Notes: generated from the letters alone by a model not told the origin. A stretch of 64,000 nucleotides of DNA from Liolophura sinensis (GCF_032854445.1 NC_088296.1:8776706-8840705); one strand, 5' to 3'; counted from the stretch's first letter, positions 1-15,100 are shown. Program-made: numbers and translations.

Positions 1-99
1 CAATTAAAATAAGATCAACCTATAATGGAGACGCTATTAGTTACAGTTTCGGTGTTTTGGGCAAATGTGGATACCGTTTGAAAAACCGAAATGCTTTCA

Positions 100-144
100 G
101 CCTACAGTTTGTTTCCTTTCGCTACTGTGGAAGCAGAAACCAAG
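100..144 (+). other. Probable 5' UTR segment and acceptor of copy A
   Basis: CAG acceptor-like sites end at 100 and 107 (cctacag), in the position where copies B and C carry gtttacag just before their start codons. The stretch up to 144 is then 5' UTR, with context AAG-ATG-G at the start codon. Inferred from comparison of the three copies; upstream exon and promoter lie outside or at the very edge of the window. Confidence 0.4.
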
Positions 145-3100
145 ATGGCGGACTCAGACTACGTCCCAAGAGGCTTCCACTGGGCCGATTATGTCATCTT
201 CGGTGCAACAATCGTAATGTCGTCTGCTATCGGCGTGTTCTTCGCTTGCTCGGGCGGGAAACAGAAAACGACCGCTGAATACCTCCTCGGGAATCGGAAA
301 CAGAAAGTAGGCCCGGTTGCCATGTCACTGATTGTATCTTTCGAATCGTCCATTATGATGTTAGGCTTTCCAGCAGAAATGTACGCATACGGCACACACT
401 ACTGGATGGGTCTCATTGGGTATTTCTTCTGTTGTCTCATCATCTCCCAGACGTTTGTTCCCCTTCTTCATCCATTGAAACTAACCAGTTCATATGAGGT
501 GAGTTCTTCACAATCGGTTGGCCTGATGTATACAAACGATATGTTTGAAATGAATTTGGCTTCGACCGTATATCTGACAGATGGGCTGTCTGTTCCTAGG
601 AGTGTTAATAATGACCTTTCTGTCTTGCTCTTGCAATAGAGGAATCGCTAGCTCAGAACTTTGAACCTTTAGTTGACATCATCTATCAGGCCATTGTTGT
701 CACCCAGCTCTAGTAGACCCGCCATAGCAAAAAAGAAATATTCTTGAGTACCGCATAAAACACCAATCAAATAAATAAATAAATAACGTAATTTTACACA
801 ATCTAGATATCGCTGATCAAAGCAAGCAAATCACGATCACTGAGAAAATCAAAAGAGCCGCCATGTTATCAATTTTATCCAATCAAGGGCGTCCTCTTTC
901 TGCAACTCGGGCACCTGTTTCCGCTGACGTCATCTGGAAACTGTTTTGTCTTTCAGCAATATCAGCGTGGGATACGAGTCTCGCAAAATCGTGTTTTGCT
1001 AACGTAGCGTATTACATAGCCTAATAAGAAATTTAGACTCTTTGTTTTACATGTCGGCTGACTTTTATTCTCTGTTCTAGGATTATCCTCAATTTAATTG
1101 ACTTTCTGGGTTTGTTATTTGTAAACAGGTGCTCAATAAATTAATGTTAAAAAAGTTGTATAACATTTTTGACAAGTCACAAGATACAGATGTAATACTA
1201 TTTTCTTTAACGAGAAACAATACAGAACTCTAAACCTTCCTTATGCTTCTGTCTTTTTATATTTCAGTATCTTGATATGAGGTTCAACTCCCGTCCTGTC
1301 AGACTTGTAGCCTCCGTTCTAGGTGTTATAAATTATGTGAGTATTTTAATAATTATGTTCAGATTATGAAACACTCACTGTTTACTTTACATTGTTTTAC
1401 ATATACTAACATTAAAGAACACACAAGATGGTAAAGCCAGAAAAAAGTTGTGCGAAGGACGAGGGGTTGCATAGCGATAATACGTTATGATGCAAAGCCT
1501 CGTAAAAATTCCACAATAAAATTTGACAGACAAGAGTTGTCATGTTAAGCCGCTTACTGTCTATTTCCACACCTCATCTGAAATAACAAAAGTTCTTTTG
1601 TTCATTTTTTTCTTTACTGGATTCTTGTTTTACGCCAAACTCAAGAAGTCTTCACACATACGATAGGGAGTGTCGTAGACATCTGCAGATTATGTTGATG
1701 GAAGTCAAGCAGTCTTCAGCGAACGTTACATCGCACAAACGGGCCGCACAAGCTGTCGTAGACCTCTTATTGCCGCCAAGGCCTGGAGAATGCACAAATT
1801 GCTGTCCAAAGTCAGGTTCTACCACGCATCTCGCAAAGTGGGATATCTTTCACTCGTGTATCATATTTCGTTGCCAGGCGCATGCGCTATTACAGACAAC
1901 TAGTTCCTGATAACCTGGTTTTATTGAAATTCAAAAGTACAGGGAGAGAAAAAAGTGCAATGTATTCCTGACGATGATTTAATAATGTTGATAGCAAGCG
2001 CTATAAAAAGGCACTAGCCCAACGCATGGCATAAAAAAAACTGCAAAACCGCCTGCCGAGAAGTAACAAACTATCTTTACACATATGTAGGCCTACACTC
2101 AAAAAATGAATCTCTTAATAATAATAGAACGTCTGTTGTCTGAGTGATGCTAGAATGTATTCTACCATTACAACACAATGATATGTTAAATGTAACACAC
2201 ATAATTTTTTTTTCATTTAACATAAAGATTCCATTGGACTAACGAGGTATTGTTGAATATGACAGAATATTAGGTTAGAACAACAGAGTACATTCCAGCA
2301 TCACTGAAACAACAGACTTTCTGTAGAACTTAAAAGATTACTTTTTTTAGTGTAACGCCTGTTCTAATGGCGACATTTGGCTCTTATGGACAGTCCGGTT
2401 TGACAAGAGTTATTTATGCAAAATCAGGCTGTCGTGTATGAAGACGAATATGTCAGCTGATTTAACGATGACTTATGTAAACTTCACACCGGGACTCGAA
2501 GTCTCAGTATTTTCACTGTCCCCTATTAAATATTATTGGACTTTAATTGTGAGACCGTTTGCGCCACCGTCTTACGTCACATTCAAATGATACTCGATGA
2601 TTGATTTGGATGCTGGATTTAACCAAGTAGACATACTATATCAAAACATATGACCCCAACGCTGCCATATTGGTTTCCGTGACAACTAACTGTATATTGT
2701 ATACAAAACTATAACCTGATATAAGAGTTGCTAGCATGCATAAATGTGGACAAGGACTATTTATTGAATAGAACAATATGACATCTTATTCTCAAAAGAT
2801 TACTCTGTGAACTTTTACATAAAGTGTGTTGTTTTAGTGATGCTAGAAGGTATTGTCTTATTATCGCACAATACTGTGTCATATTCAAAATAGCATCCTG
2901 TTAGTCAAATAGAATGGTTATGCTGAATTAACAGAATATGTGCGTTATATTATACAGAATAGTCTGCTGCAATAACAGAATAAATTCTAGTTTTACCCAG
3001 ACAACAAACTTTCTGTTACACTTTACAGAATATTTTTTTTGAGAGTACGTCCGTTGAATATTACTTATCTTTAGCCAATATAGCCAACGAGACTGTAAGT

Positions 3101-6100
3101 GTCGAAACAAGTGGAAATGTTCGTCCGTGTCTGGTCAGATATCCGAGCTTTTCTTTTTGCCACAGTTGTCCTTCTTTTATAGAATTGGTTATCATCATAA
3201 AAATGAGAAATTATTGAGCATACAGCAGTAAAGAAATCAGTGAAATAAAATATATTTATATAAGACACAGTATGAGGTACAAGATTTTCGTAACTGTCGA
3301 CATGCAGTAAAGCTAAAAAATATTAACAGCACTACAACTAAATTCAGTCAACCCAAAAGGCGTTTATTTATTTATTTTACTACATGAGATGTCACGTCCT
3401 CAACGCAAGAGTTGACGGTGGTTCAGATTTCGTTAGTGAAAGAATTGTGAATGCGGCCTGCCGAAACCCCAACACAGTACACATCCTAAAATTATCACCA
3501 TAAAACAAGTTTCCCTCGTCTCACCTGTCACACTGTCGTCGCTGCTGTCATTTTTTTAATTTATTTATTTGATTGGTGGTTTACGCCCTTCTCAAGAATA
3601 TTTCTCTTATTCAACGGTGGCCACCATTATGGTGGGAAGAGACCGGGGTAAACCTACGACCATCCGCGGGTTCTTGGCAGACCTTTCCACGTACGGCCGG
3701 AGAAAAAGACAGCTGGACTTGAACTCACAGCGACTGCATTGGTGAGAGGCGCTGGCATGCTAACAACTTCGGCCACGGAATCCCCTATCTAATTTTATAT
3801 GTACATGTATTACATCAGGTTCTGCTGATAGACGAAGCACCGTCCAGGCTAGTTCTTTTGCATTGTTTTAATCTCAGTGTTTATCAAATGTGATGACAAC
3901 ATCATATTGGTGTACTTTATACATACATAGATTTTTTTACATCGTAACTCCATTACGTGAAATGATTTGCACCAAGATGTGTTTCAGATATTCAGGTATT
4001 TCTAATCCACAAGGATGAATTCATAGAGAACTATTGGCATAATGCTTCGGCTTAAAATATGTGGACCCTACATGAATAATTCCTCACAGGTTGAAAAAAT
4101 AAACAACCCAAGAATCTGCATGATCAGGAAAAAACGTTAGTCTCGGAGCGGTGTACTGCGGACACATGAGTAAAACATGATGGAAGGTCTCCTCGGCCTA
4201 ACACACATTACACAGATCTGAATCGCTCGAAGTTCAATCTTGTTAGGTAGTTCGATCTTGTTAAGTAGTTCGATCTTGTTAAGTAGCTATTTACTGGACA
4301 ATATTCTGACCTAAGTCGGAAACACAAGATAACTGTTCTTCTGCTAGAATAGGAGAAACGAAGGCAGTTATGAAGCTTTACAACAGGGTTAAAGAAGTTA
4401 TGAAAACGACTTTTTATGAAGTGTCTCACTAATTTTACCATACTTTAAGTAATAGTGACCTAAATTCATTCAGAGTTGCGGATATGGACAGTTTGGGATC
4501 AGACATGGAAGAACTGCTATACTAAAAGACGTCTAATGAGTTACAATTAATATCACTGTTCTAGTTTTTGTACGTAATTCCGCTTAAGCCATGATTCTAT
4601 CGGCCCGGTACATAAATTATTCTTATTTAACCACGGGGGCCTCCGTGGTTCAGTTGGTTAGCACGCTAGCAAAGCGTAATGACCCAGGAGCCCTTAAAAA
4701 AACACCTTAAAAAAGAAGGTTGTAACTGGCAGCCGCCGTATATGTGAAATATTCTTTAGTTATGGTGATAGTGCAACGACTGGTTGACCAGTATGAGTAT
4801 AATGGCTCGGGCGGGGTGGCTTACTTACGGTTGGGGTCCTCCGTGGTTCAGTTGATTAGCGCGCTAGCAAAGCGTAATGACCCAGGAGCCTCTCACCAAT
4901 GCGGTCACTGTGAGTTCAAATCCAGCTCATGCTGTCTTAATCTCCGGCCGTACGTAGGCAGGACTGATCAGCAACCTGCGGATGGTCGTGGGTTTCCCCC
5001 GGGCTGTGCCCGGTTTCCACCCACCATAATGCTGGCCGCCGTCGTATAAGTGAAATATTCTTAAGTACGGCGTAAAACACCAATCAAAAAAAAAAAAAAA
5101 ATGCTGGCCGCTGTCGTGTAAGTGAAATACGCATGAGTATGGCGTAAAACACCAATCAAGTAAATAAATAAATTCAACCACGAATAGTTGGAATAAAACC
5201 GTAACGGAAGGAAATAGACGAGAGATCGGAATATTTACTCTCTATACTATAGTCTGTTATATTATGTTACAGTCATGGTATATGGGGATTGTTTTGTTTG
5301 GTCCGGCTACAGCATTGGAAGCAGGTATGGATGGCTCTTCTCTTTTACACCTTCTTTGTTTTGTTTTAGTATTGATTTTGATAACAGAACGTTGTCTGAA
5401 GGGCTAGGAAAGGGACATAATTTTATAATTCTTATTTTTGCGCCGTCGAAAAACGAGAGGGAAAAAACAGTTCTGCTAACACAAGGAAAGTACTTTCCTC
5501 GGACTTAACCAACATATCAAAATGTTGATATTCGAAATAATATCTTCTCATTGAAAATTACTTTCTCCCGAGTTAACTCATTTAATTTCTTTATTCTCTT
5601 TTTTCCGACGGCCAATAAAAAAACAGAATCTATTTACTAATTTTTTTTCACGGGGAAAATACTTTGTCCCGAGTTAGCTGATTTAATTTCTTTATTCTCT
5701 TTTTTTCTGACAGCCAGAAAAAAGAGGATTTATTTTCTTAATATTTTTCAAGGGTGGGAGGGGGGGGGGTGCTAGTGATCCAGTCAAACGTGCCGTTATT
5801 TAGAATGCAGCATGCCGGTTGATTCACTGTCGGGGTAAAGTACTTTCCCCAGAGTTAGCTAGCCAATGGCTTGCAATCACCGCTTGTTTTAGGACCGAGA
5901 ATAGCTTTCATTGTCCTTACGTTATTTTTGTAAGATGGGTATTAACACAGATGAGCTAATTCATATGTATGTTGACTTTGGGCAAGCGAACAAAAACACT
6001 GTGGCCATACTGGTCGAAAACCGCGGAATTATAATGAGTGAGAGACACCTTCAGAGCGGCCTGTTGTAACAATTGTTGTTTAAAACACCTGTGATTGGCA

Positions 6101-9100
6101 GGCTAACTCGAGGATAAGTCTGCTAATTGGGTGGATAATACCGCGACTTAGTGAACCAATTAGCACGCTGCATTCTAAATAACGGCACTTCCGATTGGAT
6201 CATTAAACACCGCAGAAAGTCCTCCCCCCTGTGATAAAAAAATGAAGTAAATAAATTATCTTTTATTTATTTTTTTTTTGGTCATCGAAAAATAAAGAAA
6301 CTAAATCAGCTAACTCCGTTCAAAGTACTTTCCTCCAACTTAGTGGCCAATGGGAAACTATTATTTCATATATTAGCATTTTGATTGGTTGGTTAGGTCT
6401 TTCTTCTCTTTTTTTTTCGACGGGAAAATGTCGGTTCCGTAGAAAAACAGATTAAAGCAGACGTTCTTATAACTATTTACAACAGAAACTGGGGGTAGGC
6501 CCATACATAGGCTTGGATACGTTAAAGTTCAAATTGCATGCAAAAAGAAGCGAGACTTAATAAGTAATGGAGGTCAACACTGGCTGGGACCACAATAGCG
6601 GTGAATTGCTTTCGAATGCCAGGGTGTTAGCGATATACAAAAACACTTGTGTTGTATGAACACAAACTTGTGTTCTTTCCAACGAAAGACTTGTGTCATA
6701 TTTGAACAACTTTATCTTACGCTGAATTAAGAAAAGGTCTTGTGTAGAAAGAATTGAAGACAAGATGTGTTGGATGGTACAAACATTACTTGCATGTTTT
6801 TGTTTCATTTCATAACTTACCTCGTTTTGGTTCAACACAAGTTTGTGTTATATCATTTTGTAACCCAAACATGTGTTCTCCACATTTATTTAACACATGT
6901 TTGTGTTAGGATAACACATTTCTGTGTTGATTGAATGAAAATAACATTTGTTGTGTTAGATTAAACAAAAAGGTATTTTTTTGTATGCAGCCGATTCGAA
7001 TGCAGCTCCCTCTGCTTCGATTGCGGTTTTCGGCCAGTTTGTGACAGTTCATGTATGTAGCGAAAATAGAAGGCAAGAAAGAAAATTCTTGGCCCAAACA
7101 CTGTTTATCATTTAGTCATGCGATCGGTTTTGTTTTCAGTGACGGGTTTTCCGATCGTCTACTCTGTGATACTCGTCACCATTGCAGCTGTATTTTACAC
7201 CACCATCGTAAGCACAACATAATACTTAAAAGAGAGGTTAAGATACTTCTCCACGGGATACGAGTACGATTTGTGTGCGTGAGTTTAGGCGAACTCGTGT
7301 CGCTACAGCGGGGAAATGTTAAGCTACTCGAATTTCACGATTTGTGTTCTGCAAATAAATTATTTATTTATTTGATTGGTCTTTTACGCCGTACTCAAGA
7401 GTATTTCACTTATACGACGTCGGCCAGCATTATGATGGGTGGAAATCGGGCCCGGGGGAAACCCACAACCATCCGCAGGTTGCTGACAGACCTTCCCAGG
7501 GGCAAATAAATTAGACAAACTCTCCATTTTCATGAAGTCACTGGTGATATATATTAAGAATGGCGCACAGCTGAATAATGTTTACATGTTTACAGCATGG
7601 AAAAAGCTTGAAAACTGCGGGACGTACGCTATATGATATATCGCTATCGCACAAGGCTACATGCATAAAATACATACAGTGGAAAAATTACATTTTCTTA
7701 GCTTAACTTCCACATGTTGGAAGTAAAATTCAATACTTTCGACAGCCTATTGCTTCATGAGTATGTTGTTTTCACTTTTATTTCACGCTCAATCAGATAA
7801 AACCCCCCAATATTGACTCGGAAATGCAGTACGAGTAAGTATCGTTCAGCTCGTAAAAAAAAGAGCAGATCGTGTGACCTAGATTTGCCAAACCTGACGT
7901 CGTACACAGATAACTACGAGGTCACTCGTTACTCGTAGGTCGTTTAGGTGTATCTTAACCTCTTTAATATCTACTAAATATCAGCGAATTCATATTATGT
8001 AAGGTTTTTCCACCTTGCACCACTGGGAAGACATTTATAAAACCTCTTAAATAATATCGCTTCGGTGGCTTAATGGTTTAAGCGTTCGCCTCGAAGTAGG
8101 AAGACCTCTTGATCAAACCCGTCTCGCCCTGCCAAAGGAAGGTACAGTATATGTACACGCACGTAATGGCTCCTCGTCGTCATATGGCTGAAAAACTGTA
8201 CACTTAAGTCATATTTATCGCAAACGATGTTTACTAGGTTAGAGTGGTGTAATTTTTGAGAAAAGTTAAGAAAAATCGATTGATCCTTCCGTCCCTACTC
8301 CCCTCCACCCCCCACCCATCGAAAGGTCGGCAGATTTGACGCCACAATGGGGATTTGCTATATTTGTGTTCTTTGGTCAGTGATCGAAATGCATGCATAT
8401 AATAGTTCATAAGTGCATTTTGAGTGAATGTTTTCTTTTTATCAGGGAGGGATAAAAGCTGTGATATGGTCAGATGCTCTACAATTCATCATTATGCTGA
8501 TGGGCATAATGGCCGTCGTCATAGCGGTGAGTAGCACATTTCAAGGTCGACATCAGCATCTATCTGTACCCCTCATATTGTGCAAGGAGGCATCAGAATA
8601 TATCAGCACTGCTCCTGTAGCATAAGCAGACATCAAAATCTATCTGTGCCACTTCTGTAGCAGAAACATATGTCAGAATCTCTCTGTTTCACTCCTGTAG
8701 CATAAGCAGACATCCGAATCTATCAGTATCGCCCCTGTGGCATAAGCAAACATCAGAATCTTTCTGTTTCACTCCTGTGGCGTAAGCAGACATTTGACTC
8801 TAACTGTATCACGTCTGTAGCAGAAACTTACGTTGGAATCTCTCTATATCTATCCTCTACTAGGGTAAGCAGACATCCAAATCTATATGTATCACCACTG
8901 TAACATAAGCAAACATCAGAATCTCTCTGTATCACTCCTGTAGCGCAAACAGACATCAGAATCTACCTGTACTACATCTGTAGCGTAGTCAGACGTCAGA
9001 ATCTCTCCGTATCACTCCAGCCGTGTACTCGGGCATCTCTCTGTTCCACATCACTAGTGTAAGCAGAGACCAGACATCAGGATCTACGTCTACCACTCCT

Positions 9101-12100
9101 GTAGCGTAATCAGACATCAGAATCGCCCCGTATCACTCCTTTAGTTTAAGCAGTCATAAAAAGTCATTAAAAACACCATCAAAAACGTCCACCGTAAGCA
9201 GACTTCACAATCCACGTATCTCTTTGCGGTATATAACATGTTGTCACTCTGCATGTCAAGATGTGTGACATTTGAAAACTGACATCTGCGTAAGATCTTT
9301 GATATAACTATCTTAAGAAAACATAAAGCGATGATCAATTTTTACATCTTGATTTTCATTCAGAGGAATTATTATACGTTGCTTTAAGGCACAGTATCAA
9401 AAAGCATGAGATAAATTGTTACATAAGCAAAGGATAGTTACGGACAGATACGATTTTGAACACAGTGTTATTCCAGCATCTGAAGGAAGGTGGCTAGAAT
9501 ATTGTAAGACATTGGAGGTTTTGCTACAATCGCTTCCATTCTGAACACTCACTTTTTTGCGTAGGGTATAATTGCTGTTGGTGGAGTGGGATCTTTTCTT
9601 CATTATCTGGAGAAAGGTGGCCGGATAAAATTATACGAGTAAGTAGATGCCTACATCATTTTGCGTTTATTTTGCCCTGGTCAGTAACTAAGCGAGTTAA
9701 TCTGTAAATTGGCTCACAAAGTCATAAATTCCTAAATCACAGTTTCCGCCTGCATATGTGTACACAAACATAGCTAAAAACTCTTCCCTTTTTTCAGCTG
9801 CTTTACAACATGTGTTAAGCTGCCGTAATTAATTACCTTCATCACTCAATTTTTTGTTACAGTTTCAATCCTGATCCGCGCACGAGGCACACCTTCTGGA
9901 ACCTCATTGTAGGAGGCTCCATACGGGCGCTTGGGCTGGGAATAAACCAATCGTCTGTTCAGCGTATCTCATCTATGAAGACATTGACCGGAGCTAAAGT
10001 GTAAGTCAGGATGGCCGATATACACTTTAAGTTTTATTCTAGTGCTGTCTCACTGAATGGCCGTACAGAATACACCAGATATGACACCTTTCTAAGAAAC
10101 AGTAACCTGAAACTGGCATTTGAAAAAAGGCAAAAAATACTGGCTACCGTCATATACAATTTATGCCACGTGAAATATATCGGTGTCAAATAAGAATTTT
10201 TACATGTAGACCCTAAATGGAGTGGATAAATCAATCACTCAATCAATTAATCTTGTTCATGTACCCACAGGGTGATGTTGTTGACGTTTCCTGGGTTCTT
10301 CTTGTTCTCTTCTTTGGCGTACTTAGAGGGACTCATCGCCTACTCGTATTTCGCCCACACCCACTGCGATCCCCTCGGGGCCAAACTAGTGACTAACCCA
10401 AATCAGGTTAGCTGTACATGTATATATTGCATGATTAAATCTGTCATTTTGCAAAAACGTTTTAAGCGTTAAACGTTTACTTTACACATCCATTATTTAT
10501 TGGATGTTTGACATCCGGGTCCATGCTAGTAATAAATATTATGAATATTTAGACACATGCAGTTACATGTTACACAGTTACAATATGACAAAATGACAGC
10601 AGGCCTTGTTCCACAGGCTGCCTGTGGTCATTTGCCAATTATCACACTGTCGTCAGTGTTCTTGTTTAACCCTTCGTAGTAGTCTTTCATATTGCAAACG
10701 TTTATGCTAATCTGACATCGGATATTCTCAACTATGCACGGTCTTTCAGCACCCTGCAGGTGGTCATGGGTTTCCCCCACGCTCGGTTCCTTACTTGCCA
10801 TCGGTAAATCGTCTCAGTGAGGTAGCACTAGATAAAAGAGCGGTGGAAATATGTCCTGCAACAAGGAGGTACACGTTCATGCTCTCTAGGGGCTCTTTCG
10901 TCGTCATATTACTGAAAAATTGCTAAGTACGACGTTAAACGTCAAGCACTCACTCACTCACTCATGAAAGGCAAAAGCTTTGAAACGAAAGGGACTGTTT
11001 AGCTGAATGCATTTAGCTGACTGATTTATGAAAGAGCGGTGGAAATCCGTCCTGCAACAAGGAGGTACACGTTCATGCTCTCTAAGGGCTCTTTCGTCGT
11101 CATATTACTGAAAAATTGTTAAGTACGACGTTAAACGTCAAACACTTACTCAATCACTCATAAAAGGCAAAAGCTTTGAAACGAGAGTGACTGTTTAGCT
11201 GAATGCATTTAGCCGACTGATTTAATAAAGTCTCATCAATAAAGCCCCATTATGTAGAATGAAACACTGTTTTAAGATCATATATGTCTTGATGTCATAT
11301 AACATGTTACTGACTCCAAATTTGAGTTACCTTCCCTTTCTGATTTTAGAAATAATTAATTTGACATTTTTTTTGTTTTCTTTCCAGATTCTGCCTTACT
11401 TTGTGATGGAATTGTTTAGAAAACAGCCGGGTTTGCCGGGACTTTTCTTAGCGTCATTGTTCAGCGCGTCTCTAAGGTAAGAATGTGTACGATTAATGAG
11501 TCATGCGCCCTCAAACATTACTCAAACATGGCGGAGTGTGAATGCTGTGCGCAGACTTTGAATAAGATTCTACACAATTCATTCTATTTCTCAATCGATA
11601 GTGTCTATGGTAAAATGGTTAGAACGCCGGGAAACCTGACATCAAACCTGTGTTGGATCCTTCCAGGGGTGTTTGGTGCTCAACACTGAGAGGTCAGAGC
11701 AGGGAAGTAGGACTTGTTGGCCCAGTGTTAGTGCAATATAACTGAGGCGTGCTGTCATGTGGTGTTTTCGGCATGATATTCCAGTAGCGGCAACATGGAC
11801 TCGCCTTGTCACAAGAACACAAAGTATATATCCACACACCTAATGACTTGTCGTCAAATGACTGAAAAATTGTTAAATATAAGCGTCATGTCCGACATTC
11901 GTATACCATTTGTAGTCCGTAAAGGGCGTTCCAAGTCGATAATCGCAAGATCCATATCCAAAACAACGTTTAACACTAACTCCGAAAGACAAAGGTATGT
12001 AAGAAATTATACCAATAAGAAATACGCAGCAAATGTTCTCAGCCAGTGAATGGAATCAGTATGCAAATCGCGTAGTGTATAGGTTGTCCGTAATCAATAT

Positions 12101-15100
12101 ACGTCTCTCAGCTGCGCTCTGATTACAACTGTACATATATCCCACGTGGCTATCAAATTCAACGCGATGAATATACAGTCGCTGCTCCGTGTTAAGCGGA
12201 ATTCGACACAGTTGTAAGGCAAAAGTGCCAGATTACTTACAAGAAAACTTACAGATGTAACATTAAAGAAACTAAGAGCGAATGTTTTAGAGTGTTGGAG
12301 TATTCTTAACACAGAAGGCCGGCTGCCATGTATTGCATATAAAACGATAATAGATTACGTACATATCCGATGAAGGAAATGGCATTCTCTTGTACAATAA
12401 TTGACCTAAACACAGCTTTCGCTGTTTTCAGCACACTTTCTTCCGGATTCAGCGCCATGTCTGCCATTCTCTGGAGCGACTTTCTAAAACCTTGCTTTCC
12501 TAAGGTCTCCGAGCTGACAGCGACGCTGATAACAAAAAGCACAGGTATATCCGTATCTGAAATGAAAGCGTAATTGGCAAAACTTAATATTGGAATGTAA
12601 TATTTGTTTGTCCTGCCCTTACCGTTATCCCAGCGCCAATAACTCATTTATTCACTGATTTTTCACAGCTGAAATCATGGTGCTCGGATGCGAGTAATAA
12701 ACTACTATTTAAGGATTTACACGAACAATTAGAAGCAAAATAAGCTAACTAAGGTAATGTGACAAAGGGCCGTATTTTACCGGTTATGCGGAACTATTTG
12801 CCAGCTATCACACTCTCGTCGCTGTTCTGGTTTTACTGCCCTGTGCTGTAAGTGTTTTGTTACATGTATATTAAACAATAAAAAGACAAGCTGTAATACT
12901 TCGGCGATAGTAGTTTTTACATTACTGTAAGCTACATTACAGCCATATGGTTAAAAGTGTTCGCCGTCATATAAGTCAAAACGTCTTAAGCACGGTGTCA
13001 ATCACCAATTGGCTAATGAATGAATTAGTATGCAAGATCACTTTTAACATTAAGGAAATAACTGAGAGGCAGTGGGCACTGTCGTTTTGTCAGTCACAAG
13101 GATAACTTCTTCTCAGAGGATCAGCCATTTTCAAAAATAACGTTTTTTTTCTAACAATATACCTGTACTGGATGAAGGCTTCCGACTTCCATAAAGCTGA
13201 CCATCGTATAAGTTAAAAATTCTTGAGTATTTTCAGAAGTCCATGACCTAGAAGAATGCAAACATTTATTTAGCTTGTCTTCACGGTATTTTACACTTTT
13301 CTTGGATCTTTAGCACATTATGTGATCTATCTGTGCAGCCATGTATTTTTCTTTCTCTCTGATGCACGGGAAACGTTTGAGAAACGGCTGATTCTGGACC
13401 AAACACGGATGTGTTGAAATAGACTTAAGAAAAATTACAACGGAATGTTTGTAAAAGGACAACAGTGATAGCAATTGTTTTATAGTTGCGTGGAAATATA
13501 AAAATAGTCACTGGGTTCTTAACTGCATAGCAACAATGATCAACGAAATCGCAGTTTTTTCATAAGGAGTATCGGTTTCAAAGTGTGGCCAATTCTTGTA
13601 TCAGGCGTTTATATTAAGATTTCCCATGATGCAGTTCACAATTTCCACCCAAGAGGTTGGCATATTTCTCCACCAGTTAGCGTGCTATGGTGACGAGCTA
13701 TAGGGATGTTGCATACTTTTAGGAAATGGACTTCTGCCATTGTGTTAATCGGCTATCGAGTAAATCAAATGGACATAGCTTAGGTTTAGATTTTTCTTGA
13801 ATATGTTTGTCGTTTGCAGTGCTATTTCTGGGCTGTCTGGCTATTGGAATAGCATTCCTTGTCATGCAGATTGGAGGGCCTTTAAATCAGGTAAAACTGA
13901 CACGTTACCTTTTCAGGCCTGGTTTCTTCCCTATATGTATACATACTATATAGCGTGTCGACTATCATAAAAGAAAGGGGCCAGCGTGCACAGCGTGCTG
14001 ACGCACCACGATCACCCAGGAACCTCTGACCAATGTGGTCGCTCTGAGTTCAAGTCCAGCTCACGTTTTGTCCAGTTCTATCCGGAAAAGTCTGGTAACA
14101 ACTGGTCGTGAATTTCTCACGAACCCTATCCGGTTTCCTGCACCACCCCACCCCACCCCCACCCACCATTCCTATAACGTCCGGCGTTGCAAAGTGAATT
14201 ATTACTGATTACAGTGGAGACCAGCAAATCAAAAAAGTAAATAAATTCATAAACCATATCAGCAAAATGTTCTTGAGTTCCTTGAACATGAATTAAATGT
14301 AGAACCCTTTTCCCCGGTGGTTAAATTCCCGTTAGAGAGAAGCCTTATATTCATCCATAAGGTGAAACAACAAGGCTATAGGGCTCTGGACTAGAGAGAG
14401 CACAATGGGACCAACTAAGGTTACGTACTTGTATAATGTATGTATGGTTTTATTTTTCTGTGTTAAACAGATTTCTGGGACAATTCTTGGATCGATGGGT
14501 GGACCACTAACTGGCCTCTTTGTCCTCGGAGCACTTTTCCCATCAGCAACAGCTAAGGTCGTTCTTTTGTCGTTGTTGTTGTTGTTACAACCAGATAATT
14601 TGGAAGAATATTTTAGTTGTACGGTGGCGGTCAGTATAATATTGGTGGAAGGAAGAGGACTACGTAACGACAAGAAGTCATTAGTTGTGTACATATACTG
14701 TCTTCTTGTGGCAAGGTGAGCCCATGCCGCCAAAGCGATGCCACCACTGCCGTGTCATGCAGAAGACGACAGCCGTGAAAACCTCACCCAGTTATAATAC
14801 ACACTTGCACTTTGCCAAGCAGTTCTGTTTCAGTGCTCTATCCGCTCGGTGTTTAGCCCAAAACGAGGCTTGGTTAAAAACAGGGGCGTTGTCTAACACG
14901 CTTTGAGCGATGATAAAGAATTGAATATAAAGCATACAACGATCAGTATACATTTGTCTTGTTTGCCCCCACCTTTGTAGGTACCCATAAAGAATCACGT
15001 TTTTTACTTATGCGCGTATCAATTAGTCTATTTTATAGCTCTAAAATCCGGGTGTCTTGACTTCTACAGCCTTGATTGTGGCGCGCGTGCCTGTTTCTTT

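Noticed and set aside
91-144. In-frame upstream ATG that would add 18 residues to copy A
   Set aside because: The added residues are absent from B and C, which start at the equivalent of 145 right after a splice acceptor; acceptor-like CAGs lie between 91 and 145 in A.
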